Source of the DNA: Morganella psychrotolerans
Lineage (GTDB): Bacteria; Pseudomonadota; Gammaproteobacteria; Enterobacterales; Enterobacteriaceae
NCBI RefSeq assembly: GCF_001676155.1
Contig: NZ_LZEW01000012.1
Coordinates: 310,001 to 374,000 of the forward strand
DNA: 64,000 nucleotides
Reading direction: 5' to 3'
Numbering within the stretch: the first letter of the stretch is position 1; every line of letters starts with the position of its first letter. Position numbers and translations under genes: made by a program. Positions 1-8,934 of this stretch are shown in pieces. The notes under the pieces were generated by a model. It ran no database searches, was not told the DNA's origin, and saw nothing but the letters and a program-made list of their open reading frames with translations.

Positions 1-15
1 TTAGCAGGAGGAACT

Positions 16-531
16 GTGAATAAGGAAAATATAATACGGTCTGTATTACCTGCATTTATTTTACTGACAGCATTGTCATCACAGGCAGGAGAAGGCCAGC
101 TCGGGTCTGATAAAACATTTAGCTTCACCGGCACTCTGAGAGCTATGACCATTTGCACTATAAATAATAATCAGACAATTACCGCAGACTTTAAAAATGT
201 CGGTATTAATAAGCTGGAGACAGACATTTACAGCCTGCCGCTCAATTACACATTGGATTGTCCGGAAATAAATTCTGCCAGTACTTTGCGGATGATATTT
301 ATGACATCCAGGCCAGTTCCATCTGATACATCGGCTATAGAAAGCGATGTCAGCGGCTTGCTGGTACGAATACTTAAAGACGGACAGCCGCTTGAGTTAA
401 ATAAGTTTTTTAAAATTGATAATGCCGCACAACCACCAAAACTGGAAGCCCGACTGGTTAAAGTGCCGGGAACGGATTTAACTCAGTCCCCGTTCCGGGC
501 AACCGGGACACTGGTGGCGGAATATCTGTAG
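16..531 (+). CDS. Minor fimbrial subunit (chaperone-usher type)
   Basis: Probable minor pilin of a chaperone-usher fimbria, 171 aa. A GTG start sits 6 bases after a strong AGGAGG. An N-terminal signal peptide (hydrophobic to about residue 22, ending SSQA) is followed by a pilin-like domain with one cysteine pair (around residues 47 and 82) and a C-terminal beta strand ending in VAEYL, as expected for donor-strand exchange. The next gene starts 9 bases downstream, so both belong to one operon whose front half (major subunit, usher, chaperone) lies upstream of the window. Its place just before the tip adhesin resembles MrpG in MR/P fimbriae; exact orthology is not shown. Confidence 0.7.
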   Translation: MNKENIIRSVLPAFILLTALSSQAGEGQLGSDKTFSFTGTLRAMTICTINNNQTITADFKNVGINKLETDIYSLPLNYTLDCPEINSASTLRMIFMTSRPVPSDTSAIESDVSGLLVRILKDGQPLELNKFFKIDNAAQPPKLEARLVKVPGTDLTQSPFRATGTLVAEYL

Positions 532-540
532 GAGTATGGA

Positions 541-1491
541 ATGAAATTTATAATTATGCGTGGTTTGGCGCTGTTTTTTCTGATGATAATATCCCATGGT
601 GCTTATGCTATTGGCTGGGTGGGTGCCAGCGGTACCTGTACTTCGGGGGGCAAAAATATTGTTGATATGGGACGCTATTGTGAGTGGCATCCGGGCACCG
701 GAGCACATTATGGAAAAGGTCAGACAATTGGCTTTTTAATGTCTATGAATGGAAATGCCGGAGACCGGAATGCTTTTGTTCCCTACTCCGGAAACTTTCA
801 ATTAAAGCTCTATTGGTGCAGTCTTCCGGCGAATATGGATACCTGCAGTAAAGCAGAAGGAACGGTATTAATGACCGGAGATCGTATCTGGTTGGATTCA
901 TTACATTCGCTTAATGAGCAAAAAATATTTAATAATGATCAGACAAGAACAGCACCTTCCGCAGGCGGCTATTGTTTCACGATATCAGACCCGGATACCG
1001 GCTACGAATACCGTGGCAATATGGGCTATGGCCCTGACGGGCGGGGTAAATTTTGTGGGGATGCCTACAAACTCCCCGTTGAACCCCCGAAATGTACCTT
1101 TAATAGTGGTACTGATCCGGATATTCAATTAGGGCAGATGGAACGCAGTGATATCGCCGTCAAAGCGGGTACATCAACCCCGGTGACTAAAGATATTACC
1201 GTAAATTGCAGCGGTAATATTGAATATCACGCTAATATGAAACTGGAATACACCCCGATTTCTGTCAGTGGTACGCAGATAGTCAGTACCTCGACTAAAG
1301 GGTTGGGTGTGGCGGTTCTGTATAAAGGTAAAGCTATTCAGCAGGGGGATTCATTCCCGCTGAGTTATCAGCCCGGTATCAGTACCCTGACACTTGGTTT
1401 TGAAGCAGTACGCGATCCTGCTATGGCATTGGGCGATCTGAAAACCGGTGATTTTACGGCGAATGCTATTTTGGTATTCACGGAACAGTAA
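541..1491 (+). CDS. Fimbrial tip adhesin, two-domain (MrpH-like position)
   Basis: 316-aa secreted protein with a signal peptide (residues 1-23, ending AYA). The N-terminal part (about 24-180) is rich in Gly, Trp, Tyr and Cys and would be the receptor-binding domain. From the Pro-rich linker near residue 180 (VEPPKC) a pilin domain follows, with a second cysteine pair and a C-terminal strand ending ILVFTEQ. This two-domain layout and the position as last structural gene match tip adhesins of the MrpH/UcaD type, which decide host-receptor specificity. The start ATG is 7 bases after GGAG. Histidines are present in the N-domain (WHPGTGAH), but whether they bind metal as in MrpH cannot be judged from sequence alone. 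Confidence 0.72.
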   Translation: MKFIIMRGLALFFLMIISHGAYAIGWVGASGTCTSGGKNIVDMGRYCEWHPGTGAHYGKGQTIGFLMSMNGNAGDRNAFVPYSGNFQLKLYWCSLPANMDTCSKAEGTVLMTGDRIWLDSLHSLNEQKIFNNDQTRTAPSAGGYCFTISDPDTGYEYRGNMGYGPDGRGKFCGDAYKLPVEPPKCTFNSGTDPDIQLGQMERSDIAVKAGTSTPVTKDITVNCSGNIEYHANMKLEYTPISVSGTQIVSTSTKGLGVAVLYKGKAIQQGDSFPLSYQPGISTLTLGFEAVRDPAMALGDLKTGDFTANAILVFTEQ

Positions 1492-1494
1492 CGG

Positions 1495-1911
1495 ATGACT
1501 TTTATCCAAAATCCAGTCGGGTATGGTCTGAATCTATCTATGTCTTATCACGCTACCATTGTTATTACATACGCAGACAGAGTACCCGTTTGGTCTTTCC
1601 GGCCGGGTCTTGCTCTTACGGATATTCAAGCGCTGGCATCCGTACCTGAAATAGCGCTGATAACACAATATGAACGGGTTGAATTCGACCTGAACCTGAA
1701 CAGATTAATGCGTTATAACCAGACACGTGATCCGAAGCTGTTAGAGTATTATCGTCTATGGGCTGAAGAATACCTTGATAAGCATACAGATCAAAATGTT
1801 TATTTTTCGCTGGTTATGATTTTACATCACCAGGGAAATATTATAGATGAACAAAAGTATTTATCACGAGCCAGAGAATTATTTCCGCAGGAAAATAAAT
1901 TCGTCAGATGA
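1495..1911 (+). CDS. Hypothetical protein, possible C-terminal ligase/TPR-like remnant
   Basis: 138 aa, starting 3 bases after the adhesin stop and so probably cotranscribed with it. There is no signal peptide. Residues about 30-135 are helical and charged (YERVEFDLNLNR, EEYLDKH, LSRARELFP) and resemble the soluble C-terminal tail of PglL/Wzy-type O-oligosaccharide ligases or a degenerate TPR pair. The membrane body of such an enzyme is absent, so this may be a truncated remnant fused to a new start. That resemblance is from memory of the family and weak; a fimbria-associated protein of unknown role is equally possible. Confidence 0.4.
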   Translation: MTFIQNPVGYGLNLSMSYHATIVITYADRVPVWSFRPGLALTDIQALASVPEIALITQYERVEFDLNLNRLMRYNQTRDPKLLEYYRLWAEEYLDKHTDQNVYFSLVMILHHQGNIIDEQKYLSRARELFPQENKFVR

Positions 1912-1918
1912 ATATAAA

Positions 1919-2470
1919 TTATAATTTTATGCTGCGAAAACGGGCAACATTACTGGCGGTATAAATAACAGTATGCTGAATATTGCGGTGCCCCAGGTAA
2001 TCCTGAATTAAGCGGGTATCCGTTCCCCGGTCTGCGAGTGCATATCCGCAGGCATGACGCAGCATGTGAGGGTGCGCGGCAATATTAAGGTGCGCGGATA
2101 ATCCGCTGTCCCTGATAATACGGAATATCTGCTGACGTGATAACCGTCCGCCTTTACGGGAGAGAAATACCCATGGTTCAGTATGGTTGCATAATGATTT
2201 CCGTTGTTCCAGCCATTGTGCCAGTAAATCATATTCAACATCCTGTAATGGCTGGTTAGTACTTAATCCATTCTTCAGGCGTTTTATATGAATTGTTTTT
2301 TCATCCATATTAATGTCACTGAGAACTAAGCTGGTCAATTCGCTGGCACGTAATCCATGGCAGAAACAAACTGATATCAGGCATTGGTTACGGAGATGAT
2401 TAATTGAGTCAGGTAATGATAATATAATGGAATGAACTTCCTGTTCACTCAGGTGTTTTCTTTCTTGCAT
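1919..2470 (-). CDS. FimB/FimE/MrpI-type tyrosine site-specific recombinase
   Basis: 183 aa, the usual size of fimbrial phase-switch recombinases. The catalytic set is visible: Arg41 in HGLRASEL, the HPHMLRH box (about 135-141), the LGHRNI box and the tyrosine in TVIYT (about 171). Such enzymes invert a promoter segment between short inverted repeats to switch fimbriae on or off. Here the gene is convergent with the fimbrial operon and lies at its 3' end. In Proteus mrp the recombinase is instead divergent, at the 5' end next to the invertible promoter. The switch it acts on is therefore not obvious: it could be upstream of the window or in the AT-rich gap that follows. Confidence 0.8.
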   Translation of the reverse strand: MQERKHLSEQEVHSIILSLPDSINHLRNQCLISVCFCHGLRASELTSLVLSDINMDEKTIHIKRLKNGLSTNQPLQDVEYDLLAQWLEQRKSLCNHTEPWVFLSRKGGRLSRQQIFRIIRDSGLSAHLNIAAHPHMLRHACGYALADRGTDTRLIQDYLGHRNIQHTVIYTASNVARFRSIKL

Positions 2471-2837
2471 AAGTAATCCTGGGGTTGACTGTTATTTAGG
2501 CGTAATAAATATCTTATTTTTAATTTATCATAAAAAATAAACTTACGCATTATCGTTGTAATGTTAGTCTGTGTTATTGTTTTTATATGTTGTTATTATT
2601 AGTCTGTGTTTCTACGTTGTTTATATATTTATGTTATTTTATTTGGTTTTTACTGTTTGTTTTTTGGTTCCTGTTCTTTATTTATTTTGTTTTTTTTGTA
2701 TTTATATTTTCGATGTGTTTTTTTTGTGCATTATATTTATTGATATTTTTTAAACTACCTATTTTCTCCGTGAATAATTAACGGTTATTTATATTAATGA
2801 AATTTCATTTAACTACGTATTTTAAATGGTGAGGAAA
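2471..2837. other. AT-rich, T-skewed intergenic region between recombinase and MrpJ-like gene
   Basis: No gene is supported here. The plus strand is extremely T-rich and C-poor from about 2570 to 2760, and the short hydrophobic open frames in it are low-complexity artefacts. A short direct repeat, TTAGTCTGTGTT, occurs near 2563 and 2599. I searched by eye for long inverted repeats that could flank an invertible promoter and found none convincing. The region must hold the promoters of the recombinase (minus) and the regulator (plus). Confidence 0.5.
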
Positions 2838-3167
2838 ATGACAGATGTAATCGAAAACCCGGATATCATTTCTATTAATGAATCTGTAGGATACCGGGTC
2901 TTCCGGAAACGAAAAGAACAGGGGTATTCCGGTCAGCAGGTGGCAGATCGTCTGGGGATCAGCCAGCAACAATTATCCCGTTACGAGCGGGGACGCAGTC
3001 AGATTAATGTTGGTTTACTGGTCAGGATCGCTGAAGTATTGCAAACACCGGTAGGTTGGTTTTTTGCAGATTACTCAGGTGTATTTACATATCGGGACGG
3101 CATCAGCATGAAGTCAGATATACTCACTGCGGAGTGTATGACTGATGGCAGAAAATATAAATTCTGA
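2838..3167 (+). CDS. MrpJ-like Xre-family HTH transcriptional regulator
   Basis: 109 aa with a Cro/CI-type helix-turn-helix at about residues 17-70 (GQQVADRLGISQQQLSRYERG). Proteus MrpJ and its paralogues are small HTH proteins encoded with fimbrial operons that repress flagellar genes and so switch cells between adhesion and swimming. The same role is inferred from sequence type and location. The ATG at 2838 is preferred because GTGAGG lies 5 bases upstream; an earlier in-frame start would place the RBS inside the gene. The C-terminal 40 residues are variable and carry no recognised domain. Confidence 0.72.
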   Translation: MTDVIENPDIISINESVGYRVFRKRKEQGYSGQQVADRLGISQQQLSRYERGRSQINVGLLVRIAEVLQTPVGWFFADYSGVFTYRDGISMKSDILTAECMTDGRKYKF

Positions 3168-3244
3168 GCGGAGCCTCAGATTGTTGGCAACATCCCTGAA
3201 AAAACAGGCGGGGATGTTGTCAGCAATCTTTTCAGGAAAGAGAA

Positions 3245-3580
3245 TCAGCTCTTTTTCACAAACTCAGATTTCAGTTTCATCTGACCAAAGCCATCGATTT
3301 TACAATCGATATTATGGTCGCCTTCGACTAAACGAATGCTTTTGACTTTTGTGCCGATTTTCAGCATGGAAGAACTGCCTTTGACTTTCAGATCTTTAAT
3401 CACTGTCACGCTGTCGCCGTCTGCCAGTAAATTACCGTTGGCATCTTTGACAATAAGCTCGTCGCTGTCTGCTGCCGGTTCAGCATCATTCCACTCGTGG
3501 GCGCATTCAGGGCATACATACATTGCACCATCTTCATAAGTGTATTCAGAATTACATTTCGGGCATGAAGGTAATGACAT
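3245..3580 (-). CDS. yjdM: YjdM/PhnA-family zinc-ribbon protein
   Basis: 111 aa, the usual size of YjdM (formerly PhnA). An N-terminal zinc ribbon has [13 protein letters not shown] and CPECAHEW (residues 6-28), and the C-terminal PhnA domain contains [23 protein letters not shown] and ends KSEFVKKS. Despite the old name, the E. coli protein is not needed for phosphonate breakdown by C-P lyase; its biochemical role is unclear. It is a single gene transcribed away from the fimbrial locus. Confidence 0.9.
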   Translation of the reverse strand: MSLPSCPKCNSEYTYEDGAMYVCPECAHEWNDAEPAADSDELIVKDANGNLLADGDSVTVIKDLKVKGSSSMLKIGTKVKSIRLVEGDHNIDCKIDGFGQMKLKSEFVKKS

Positions 3581-3775
3581 AATGAGACTCTCAGATTTTT
3601 ACAATGGGGAGCAGCAAACTGTCACGTCATGGCGTGATATTTGCCTGTGATTATCCGCACGGTCTTCAGTACGGTCGCCAGTATAGCGGGATCGGTACTG
3701 TTTTTCAGCTTTTACCGGATAAAGGGTGTGGTTATCAGGTTTTATCTGAACATCTGCATCCGGCGGCAGGAGGGG

Positions 3776-4021
3776 TTAATCATTACCCCAGCGGTTAAGA
3801 AATTCAGCAATATCATCAATTCGCTGTTTATTGATACCCGTCTCAGCCGCCATCTTTTTCTGTGTTTCCTCACTGATTTCTTCATTGTTCATCAGGCAGG
3901 TTATCAGCAACTGAAAATAGTGTGCCAGTGCATCGTACTCCTGTTCTTCCACCGGTACTTCCGATTCCAGTGCGTATTCATCTGCCATGTCATAATATTT
4001 ATCAGCGACTATATTTTCCAT
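3776..4021 (-). CDS. ymjA: YmjA family protein (DUF2543)
   Basis: 81 aa, acidic, all-helical. The segment [21 protein letters not shown] and the end [14 protein letters not shown] match E. coli YmjA closely. The function of the family is unknown. The gene has a short 5' gap to an IS3 remnant and a 195-base gap to yjdM in which I see no further gene. Confidence 0.82.
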   Translation of the reverse strand: MENIVADKYYDMADEYALESEVPVEEQEYDALAHYFQLLITCLMNNEEISEETQKKMAAETGINKQRIDDIAEFLNRWGND

Positions 4022-4219
4022 AAATCCCTCCCGGGGTTAACGCTGCGGTCAGCAGCTGTTTGCATTGCCCGGCCCGGATAGCGCCGTACCGGCAGGAAAC
4101 TGCCCGGATATCAGGGCGTGTATTACGCTATTGTATCTGATCCCGCCGCTTTTTCGCACCTTACTCCCGGTGTCGGCGTTAAATAAAGTGCAGTGGCCAA
4201 AAAATTCCGGACAGTACGT

Positions 4220-4384
4220 TAAGCCGGTTGCCTGGGTGAGGTCCTGATAGTAGCTGTGTGGCCTGCGCTGGCTGCAATATTCCATCAGATAACTGCTGAT
4301 GTCTTTTGTTGCTTCACTCAGTGAACCGTATCCGTTTTCAGGTACCCACTTTAATTTCAGGCTGCAGAAAACGCGTTTCATCGG
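4220..4384 (-). pseudogene. IS3-family transposase (OrfB) remnant
   Basis: The reverse strand encodes about 55 residues reading PMKRVFCSLKLKWVPENGY followed by LSEATKDISSYL and SQRRPHSY. This is the C-terminal integrase-core end of an IS3-group OrfB (compare the family pattern SPMERFFRSLK...WVP...YYN..RPH). The catalytic DDE upstream part, OrfA and the terminal inverted repeats are not present, so this is a scar of an old insertion beside tRNA-Phe. The surrounding gap (4022-4730) holds no other gene. Confidence 0.75.
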
Positions 4385-4583
4385 CGCACTTGCCGCCAGT
4401 TGTGTCTCCGGACTGAAGAACATAGCCCAACCAATATGGATATCGGGAAAGTACATGGTTGTTGTGTGTTGTATAACGGGCGCAGTGCGTGGTTCTGGGG
4501 AACAGAGCTGATGTAGCGCTTAGAGGAGGAATGAACAGACTAAGTTTGACTTTGACGGAGAAGATCTGTAAAACTCGCACGCA

Positions 4584-4620
4584 TAAAAAAACAGACTTGC
4601 GCTAACAAGTCTGTTTTCTT
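4584..4620 (-). terminator. Rho-independent terminator of the tRNA-Phe transcript
   Basis: Perfect 9-bp arms ACAGACTTG / CAAGTCTGT around a 6-base loop, followed on the minus strand by a run of T. It lies about 110 bases downstream of the tRNA gene. Confidence 0.85.
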
Positions 4621-4730
4621 GAGAGCTTTTTCAAACACGAGTAACAATGCTACGTTATGTTTTACCTTGCTCTTTTTCGCACCTGTCAGGATAACATCAT
4701 GTTTAGCTGACAAGCCGGTTCTGAATTAAT

Positions 4731-4806
4731 TGGTGCCCGGACGCGGAATCGAACCACGGACACGGGGATTTTCAATCCCCTGCTCTACCGACTGAGCTAT
4801 CCGGGC
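4731..4806 (-). tRNA. pheU: tRNA-Phe (GAA)
   Basis: 76 nt with encoded CCA. On the minus strand the acceptor arm GCCCGGA pairs with TCCGGGC; the anticodon arm GGGGA/TCCCC encloses loop TTGAAAA (anticodon GAA), and the T-arm has GGTTCGATTCC. It corresponds to E. coli pheU, which also sits close to yjdC-dcuA-aspA. tRNA-Phe genes are common integration sites; an IS3 scar lies on its 3' side, but no second copy of the tRNA 3' end (attR) is visible in the window. Confidence 0.97.
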
Positions 4807-4934
4807 AACGGGGCGCATTAAACCGTATTCCGTGGTTTGCGTCAATGCCTTTTTACCAAAAAAACATAAAAAAAAGTGCGTGTGTTCTCTTTTTATGCAA
4901 AAGGTGCGCAGATATTATCCGCGCAACGCATAAA

Positions 4935-5507
4935 TCAGCTGAGCGCCCCGTTTTTACGGCAGCGGGCGATGGTCAGTACATCTTCTGCCAGCCGCCGGGC
5001 GGTGGCGATATCATCCTGACTGCGCGATATCAGCAGTTTGCTCAGGCAGCCTTCCAGAATCAGTTCTAACTGGTGTGCGACCATTTCACAGTCATCAATA
5101 TCCAGCTCTCTGAGCAGCTCCAGCGTGAACGAAAAAGCACTTTGTTTCTGTTGGCAGGATAATTGGTGAATCGGGTGTTCAGCAGCCGGAAAGGCGCTGC
5201 ATGCAGCGATAAACAGGCAGCCGGGGAAGCGGTTTTCTCTGACCCGTTCTGCAAGTGCGGTATAGCGCGCCAGCAGTTTATCTTCTCCGGATATAGATTC
5301 ATCCAGCAGAACGCGGCGCTGCCAGATATCAATCTGGTTGCCGTGATAACGCAGGCAGTCATAAACCAGATCGTTATGGGTCGGCCAGAAAATACGCAGG
5401 CGGGCGGGATCGGTGTTCAGGTTTTGAATCAGAGTGATTTCCGGCATCAGTATGCCGTGGTTTTCCAGCAGACTCAGTGCCTGGTTGAGGACTTCTTCGC
5501 GTTGCAC
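4935..5507 (-). CDS. yjdC: TetR-like transcriptional regulator YjdC
   Basis: 190 aa when started at the GTG whose RBS GGGAGA lies 7 bases upstream; this matches the E. coli YjdC N-terminus (QREDVL versus QREEVL here). A longer ATG start at 5534 would swallow the RBS. The N-terminal helices form the DNA-binding part, and the C-terminal TetR ligand domain contains RFPGCLFIAAC and HPIHQLSCQQKQSA. E. coli YjdC is a poorly characterised TetR-family regulator next to dcuA, as here. Its targets cannot be read from the sequence. Confidence 0.88.
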   Translation of the reverse strand: MQREEVLNQALSLLENHGILMPEITLIQNLNTDPARLRIFWPTHNDLVYDCLRYHGNQIDIWQRRVLLDESISGEDKLLARYTALAERVRENRFPGCLFIAACSAFPAAEHPIHQLSCQQKQSAFSFTLELLRELDIDDCEMVAHQLELILEGCLSKLLISRSQDDIATARRLAEDVLTIARCRKNGALS

Positions 5508-5633
5508 AGCAGGCTCTCCCTTTAAAGATAGCAATACTTTTCAGAATAACGTGAGAGCCCGGGAAAGGCGAGAGAGCGGTGAAAATAAAATAAGGATGAT
5601 CCGCCCGGGTAGGGCGGATCATAAGAGGAAACG

Positions 5634-6935
5634 TTATAACACAAGGCTGCCTAACAGGAAGCCGAAGCAGACTGACAGGGTCACACCAATCGTTCCCGGG
5701 ATAAAGAACGGATGGTTAAAGACCAGTTTACCAATGCGTGTGGTGCCGGTGTCATCCATCTGAACCGCTGCGACCAGAGTCGGGTAAGTCGGCAGGATAA
5801 ACAAACCGGAAACCGCTGAGAACGATGCAATGGCGGTCAGTGGGGTGACACCCAGCGCAAGCGCCATCGGCATCAGTGCTTTGGCCGTTGCTGCCTGTGA
5901 GTACAGTAATGCGGAGCAGAAGAAGAAAATAACCGCCAGCAACCACGGATGTCCGGCAATTAAATCGCCCGCGGTCAGTTTGATCCAGTCCATATTGGCC
6001 TGAACAAACGTATCACCCAACCAGGCGACCCCGAGAATACAGATACAGGCGCTCATCCCGGCCTTAAAGGTGCTGGAATTGAGGATAACATCTGTTTCTA
6101 CTTTACAAAGCAGTGTGATAAGCGTGGCGACACTGAGCATGATGATCAGAATCGCATTGGTTGTCGTCATGATAGGCTCTGACACCAGTCCGACACCTTT
6201 GCTGTTAATGATAGCGAAGGCGACAACAGACAGTACACCCAGCAGGAACAGAAATACGGAGAGTTTGGCAGCAGGCTTGATCACCGTTTTCTCACGGCGG
6301 TTCTGTTCAACCACACCTTCCGCAAGACGTTTCTGAAAGACAGGATCATTGGCCAGTTTGTCATCAAACAACCAGGAAACGATAAACGACATCAGAATGA
6401 TCGCGACAAGGGTGGATGGGATCAGGATAAGCAGCAGATGCAGATAACTCACACCCATAGGCTCCACAACAGATGCCATATAAACGACTGCCGCAGAGAT
6501 AGGTGATGCGGTGATCCCTATCTGGGCTGCGACGACAGCGGTGGAGAGCGGACGGCAGGGTTTGATCCCTTGTTCTTTCGCAACTTCAGTAATAACCGGC
6601 AGAGTTGCCAGTGAAATATTCCCGGTCCCGGCAAACAGTGTCAGAAAATAGGTAACAATGGGTGCGAGAATGGTGATGTAGCGTGGATTACGACGCAGCA
6701 GTTTTTCAGTTTGCTGAACCAGATAATCCAATCCGCCTGCAACTTGCATGGCAGATATTGCAGCGATAACAGCCATTATAATGGAGATCACGTCAAACGG
6801 GATACTGCCCGGTTTAACGCCGATAGCGGCAAGGGCAAGAACACCCAGACCACCGGCGAAACCGATGCCTATCCCGCCGAGGCGGGCACCAAGATAGATG
6901 GCCAGCAGTACGATAATAAATTCGATAGCCAGCAT
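5634..6935 (-). CDS. dcuA: Anaerobic C4-dicarboxylate transporter DcuA
   Basis: 433 aa, the E. coli DcuA length, with about ten membrane segments spread over the whole protein. The conserved GTGNISLATLPVITEVAKE stretch and the loop with ASPISAAVVYM are present. DcuA exchanges aspartate, fumarate, malate and succinate across the inner membrane and supports fumarate respiration and aspartate uptake. It follows aspA on the same strand, with an ERIC-like element in the 195-base gap; E. coli has the same aspA-dcuA order. The ATG has a GGAG-like RBS (minus strand AGGAGCAAT). Confidence 0.96.
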   Translation of the reverse strand: MLAIEFIIVLLAIYLGARLGGIGIGFAGGLGVLALAAIGVKPGSIPFDVISIIMAVIAAISAMQVAGGLDYLVQQTEKLLRRNPRYITILAPIVTYFLTLFAGTGNISLATLPVITEVAKEQGIKPCRPLSTAVVAAQIGITASPISAAVVYMASVVEPMGVSYLHLLLILIPSTLVAIILMSFIVSWLFDDKLANDPVFQKRLAEGVVEQNRREKTVIKPAAKLSVFLFLLGVLSVVAFAIINSKGVGLVSEPIMTTTNAILIIMLSVATLITLLCKVETDVILNSSTFKAGMSACICILGVAWLGDTFVQANMDWIKLTAGDLIAGHPWLLAVIFFFCSALLYSQAATAKALMPMALALGVTPLTAIASFSAVSGLFILPTYPTLVAAVQMDDTGTTRIGKLVFNHPFFIPGTIGVTLSVCFGFLLGSLVL

Positions 6936-7048
6936 AATTGCTCCTGTAAAATCCCGGAAAGTAAATGTTAATTTTTTGTGCAGGGGAATAAAAAAGCACG
7001 TTACCTTGCGATGACGTGCTCTCTGTATCTGTCTTATTATTATGTGTT

Positions 7049-7124
7049 TATACCCTTATTCATTCAAACTGCAGGTTCGTTGACCGCGGTTAGCCAGCAT
7101 GCATCCTGAATGACGTTGGGTATA
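7049..7124. repeat. ERIC-like element, internally deleted
   Basis: About 76 bp between aspA and dcuA. Both ERIC ends are kept (TATACCCTTATTCATTCAAA at one side, GAATGACGTTGGGTATA at the other), but the central part of the usual 127-bp element is missing. The same ends occur in the full copies at 11706, 42375 and 54943. Confidence 0.85.
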
Positions 7125-7130
7125 GGTATA

Positions 7131-8555
7131 TTAGTCATCAAAACGTTTTGCTTTATAAGCCGGATTTTTTAAGTTCTCAATAGAGAAAATATCGTCCAGT
7201 TCCGCTTCTGTCAGCAGTCCGCGCTCTAATACAACTTCACGCACACTCTTACCGGTTTCTGCACAAATCTTACCGACGATGTCCCCGTTATGGTGACCGA
7301 TGAACGGGTTCAGATAAGTGACGATACCGATGGAGTTGAACACATAAGCTTCACAAATTTCTTTGTTTGCTGTGATACCGGAAATGCATTTTTCACCCAG
7401 ATTACGGCAGGCATTATTCATCAGGGAGATGGATTCAAACATCGCCTGACCGATAGCCGGTTCCATCACGTTCAACTGTAACTGACCAGCTTCAGCCGCC
7501 ATCGTTACACAGATATCGTTTCCGATAACTTTGAAACAAGCCTGATTAACCACTTCAGGGATAACCGGGTTCACTTTTGCCGGCATGATAGATGAACCAG
7601 CCTGCATTTCAGGCAGATTGATCTCTTTCAGACCCGTACGCGGACCCGATGAGAGCAGGCGCAGGTCATTACAGATTTTGGACAGTTTCACTGCCAGACG
7701 TTTCAGGGCGCTGTGCAGCATCACATAAGCACCGCAGTCTGAAGTGGCTTCAATTAAGTCTTCTGCCGGTACACATGGCAGACCGGTAACTTCTGCTAAT
7801 TTTTCAACCGCCAGTTTCTGATAACCCGGCGCGGTGTTCAGTGCAGTACCAATTGCGGTTGCGCCGAGGTTCACTTCCAGCACGAGTTGTGCGGTGTAAT
7901 GCAGGTTTTTGACTTCTTCTTTCATCAAAATGGCATAGGCGCGGAATTCCTGACCTAATGTCATCGGAACTGCATCCTGCAACTGTGTGCGACCCATTTT
8001 TAAAATATCTTTAAATTCAGTTGCTTTGGCGTCAAATTCACCTTTCAGATACTCAACTGATTTAATCAGGTTAGTGATTGAGTTATAAACTGCGATACGA
8101 AAGCCGGTAGGATAAGCATCGTTTGTGGATTGCGCTTTGTTCAGATGGTCATTCGGGTTGAGGAATTCATATTCCCCTTTTTTATGACCCATCAGCTCAA
8201 GGCCGATGTTTGCCAGCACTTCATTTGTATTCATGTTCAGTGAGGTACCGGCACCGCCCTGGAATACATCGACAGGGAACTGATCCATGCATTTGCCGTT
8301 GATAAGCATCTCGTCACAGGCTTTAATAATCGTATCGGCAATCGCACGCGGGATAGTGTGCAGCTCTTTGTTCGCCATGGCAGCGGCTTTTTTCACCATC
8401 ACCATTCCACGGATAAATTCAGGAACATCATTGATTGTACGGTCGCTGATATAGAAATTTTCGATAGCCCGCAGTGTGTGGACACCGTAGTACACGTCGT
8501 CCGGCACTTCACGTTTGCCCAGCAGGTCTTCTTCGATACGAAAATTATTTGACAT
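7131..8555 (-). CDS. aspA: Aspartate ammonia-lyase (aspartase)
   Basis: 474 aa. Catalyses L-aspartate to fumarate plus NH3 in the cytoplasm, feeding fumarate reductase (frd, about 43 kb away). The fumarase/aspartase signature [11 protein letters not shown] (residues about 317-327) and the other superfamily blocks ([26 protein letters not shown]) are intact. The first residues [13 protein letters not shown] match other enterobacterial aspartases, which supports the start. A CRP-like site lies upstream at 8744-8759. Confidence 0.98.
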   Translation of the reverse strand: MSNNFRIEEDLLGKREVPDDVYYGVHTLRAIENFYISDRTINDVPEFIRGMVMVKKAAAMANKELHTIPRAIADTIIKACDEMLINGKCMDQFPVDVFQGGAGTSLNMNTNEVLANIGLELMGHKKGEYEFLNPNDHLNKAQSTNDAYPTGFRIAVYNSITNLIKSVEYLKGEFDAKATEFKDILKMGRTQLQDAVPMTLGQEFRAYAILMKEEVKNLHYTAQLVLEVNLGATAIGTALNTAPGYQKLAVEKLAEVTGLPCVPAEDLIEATSDCGAYVMLHSALKRLAVKLSKICNDLRLLSSGPRTGLKEINLPEMQAGSSIMPAKVNPVIPEVVNQACFKVIGNDICVTMAAEAGQLQLNVMEPAIGQAMFESISLMNNACRNLGEKCISGITANKEICEAYVFNSIGIVTYLNPFIGHHNGDIVGKICAETGKSVREVVLERGLLTEAELDDIFSIENLKNPAYKAKRFDD

Positions 8556-8743
8556 GAGAACCTTCTTTGGTTGAATGGTTGCCTTACTTAATAATCAAGG
8601 CAGCAATTATATTAATTTTTCCGATATTAATAGCGCGTATCACTCGGTTTTATAAATTCGCAATGATCATATGCTGAAATTGAGTTGAATCCTTTTAGCC
8701 AGATCACTTATTAACTGAAATATTTCCAACGTTATCACTTTTA

Positions 8744-8759
8744 TGTGCGATAAATCACA
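8744..8759. promoter_or_regulatory. CRP-like site in the aspA-fxsA divergent region
   Basis: TGTGCGATAAATCACA fits TGTGA-N6-TCACA with one mismatch. It lies 189 bases upstream of aspA and 175 bases upstream of fxsA. The rest of the 380-base gap is AT-rich with no further gene. aspA is a known catabolite-controlled gene in E. coli; use of this site here is inferred. Confidence 0.6.
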
Positions 8760-8934
8760 AATGTTACGTGAGATTATCGCGACTGTGACGCTTGAAAAAT
8801 AATGAAATGACCCCATCATTATGTACAACTAATATTAAAAATCGAATTTATCGTACGTCTCTCAGATGTAGCTCACAAAGGCTGATAAAGAGACGTTTTT
8901 TTACATCACAGGGCACCTTAATAAGGAAGACGTT

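Noticed and set aside
2571..2781. Two overlapping hydrophobic open frames of 60-64 codons
   Set aside because: They are read from a T-rich low-complexity tract, with no RBS and no plausible protein composition.
2471..2837. Invertible promoter bounded by inverted repeats
   Set aside because: No pair of inverted repeats of useful length was seen; only a short direct repeat.
4066..4247. Small plus-strand frame in the yjdC-ymjA gap
   Set aside because: It overlaps the IS3 remnant in antisense and has no RBS.
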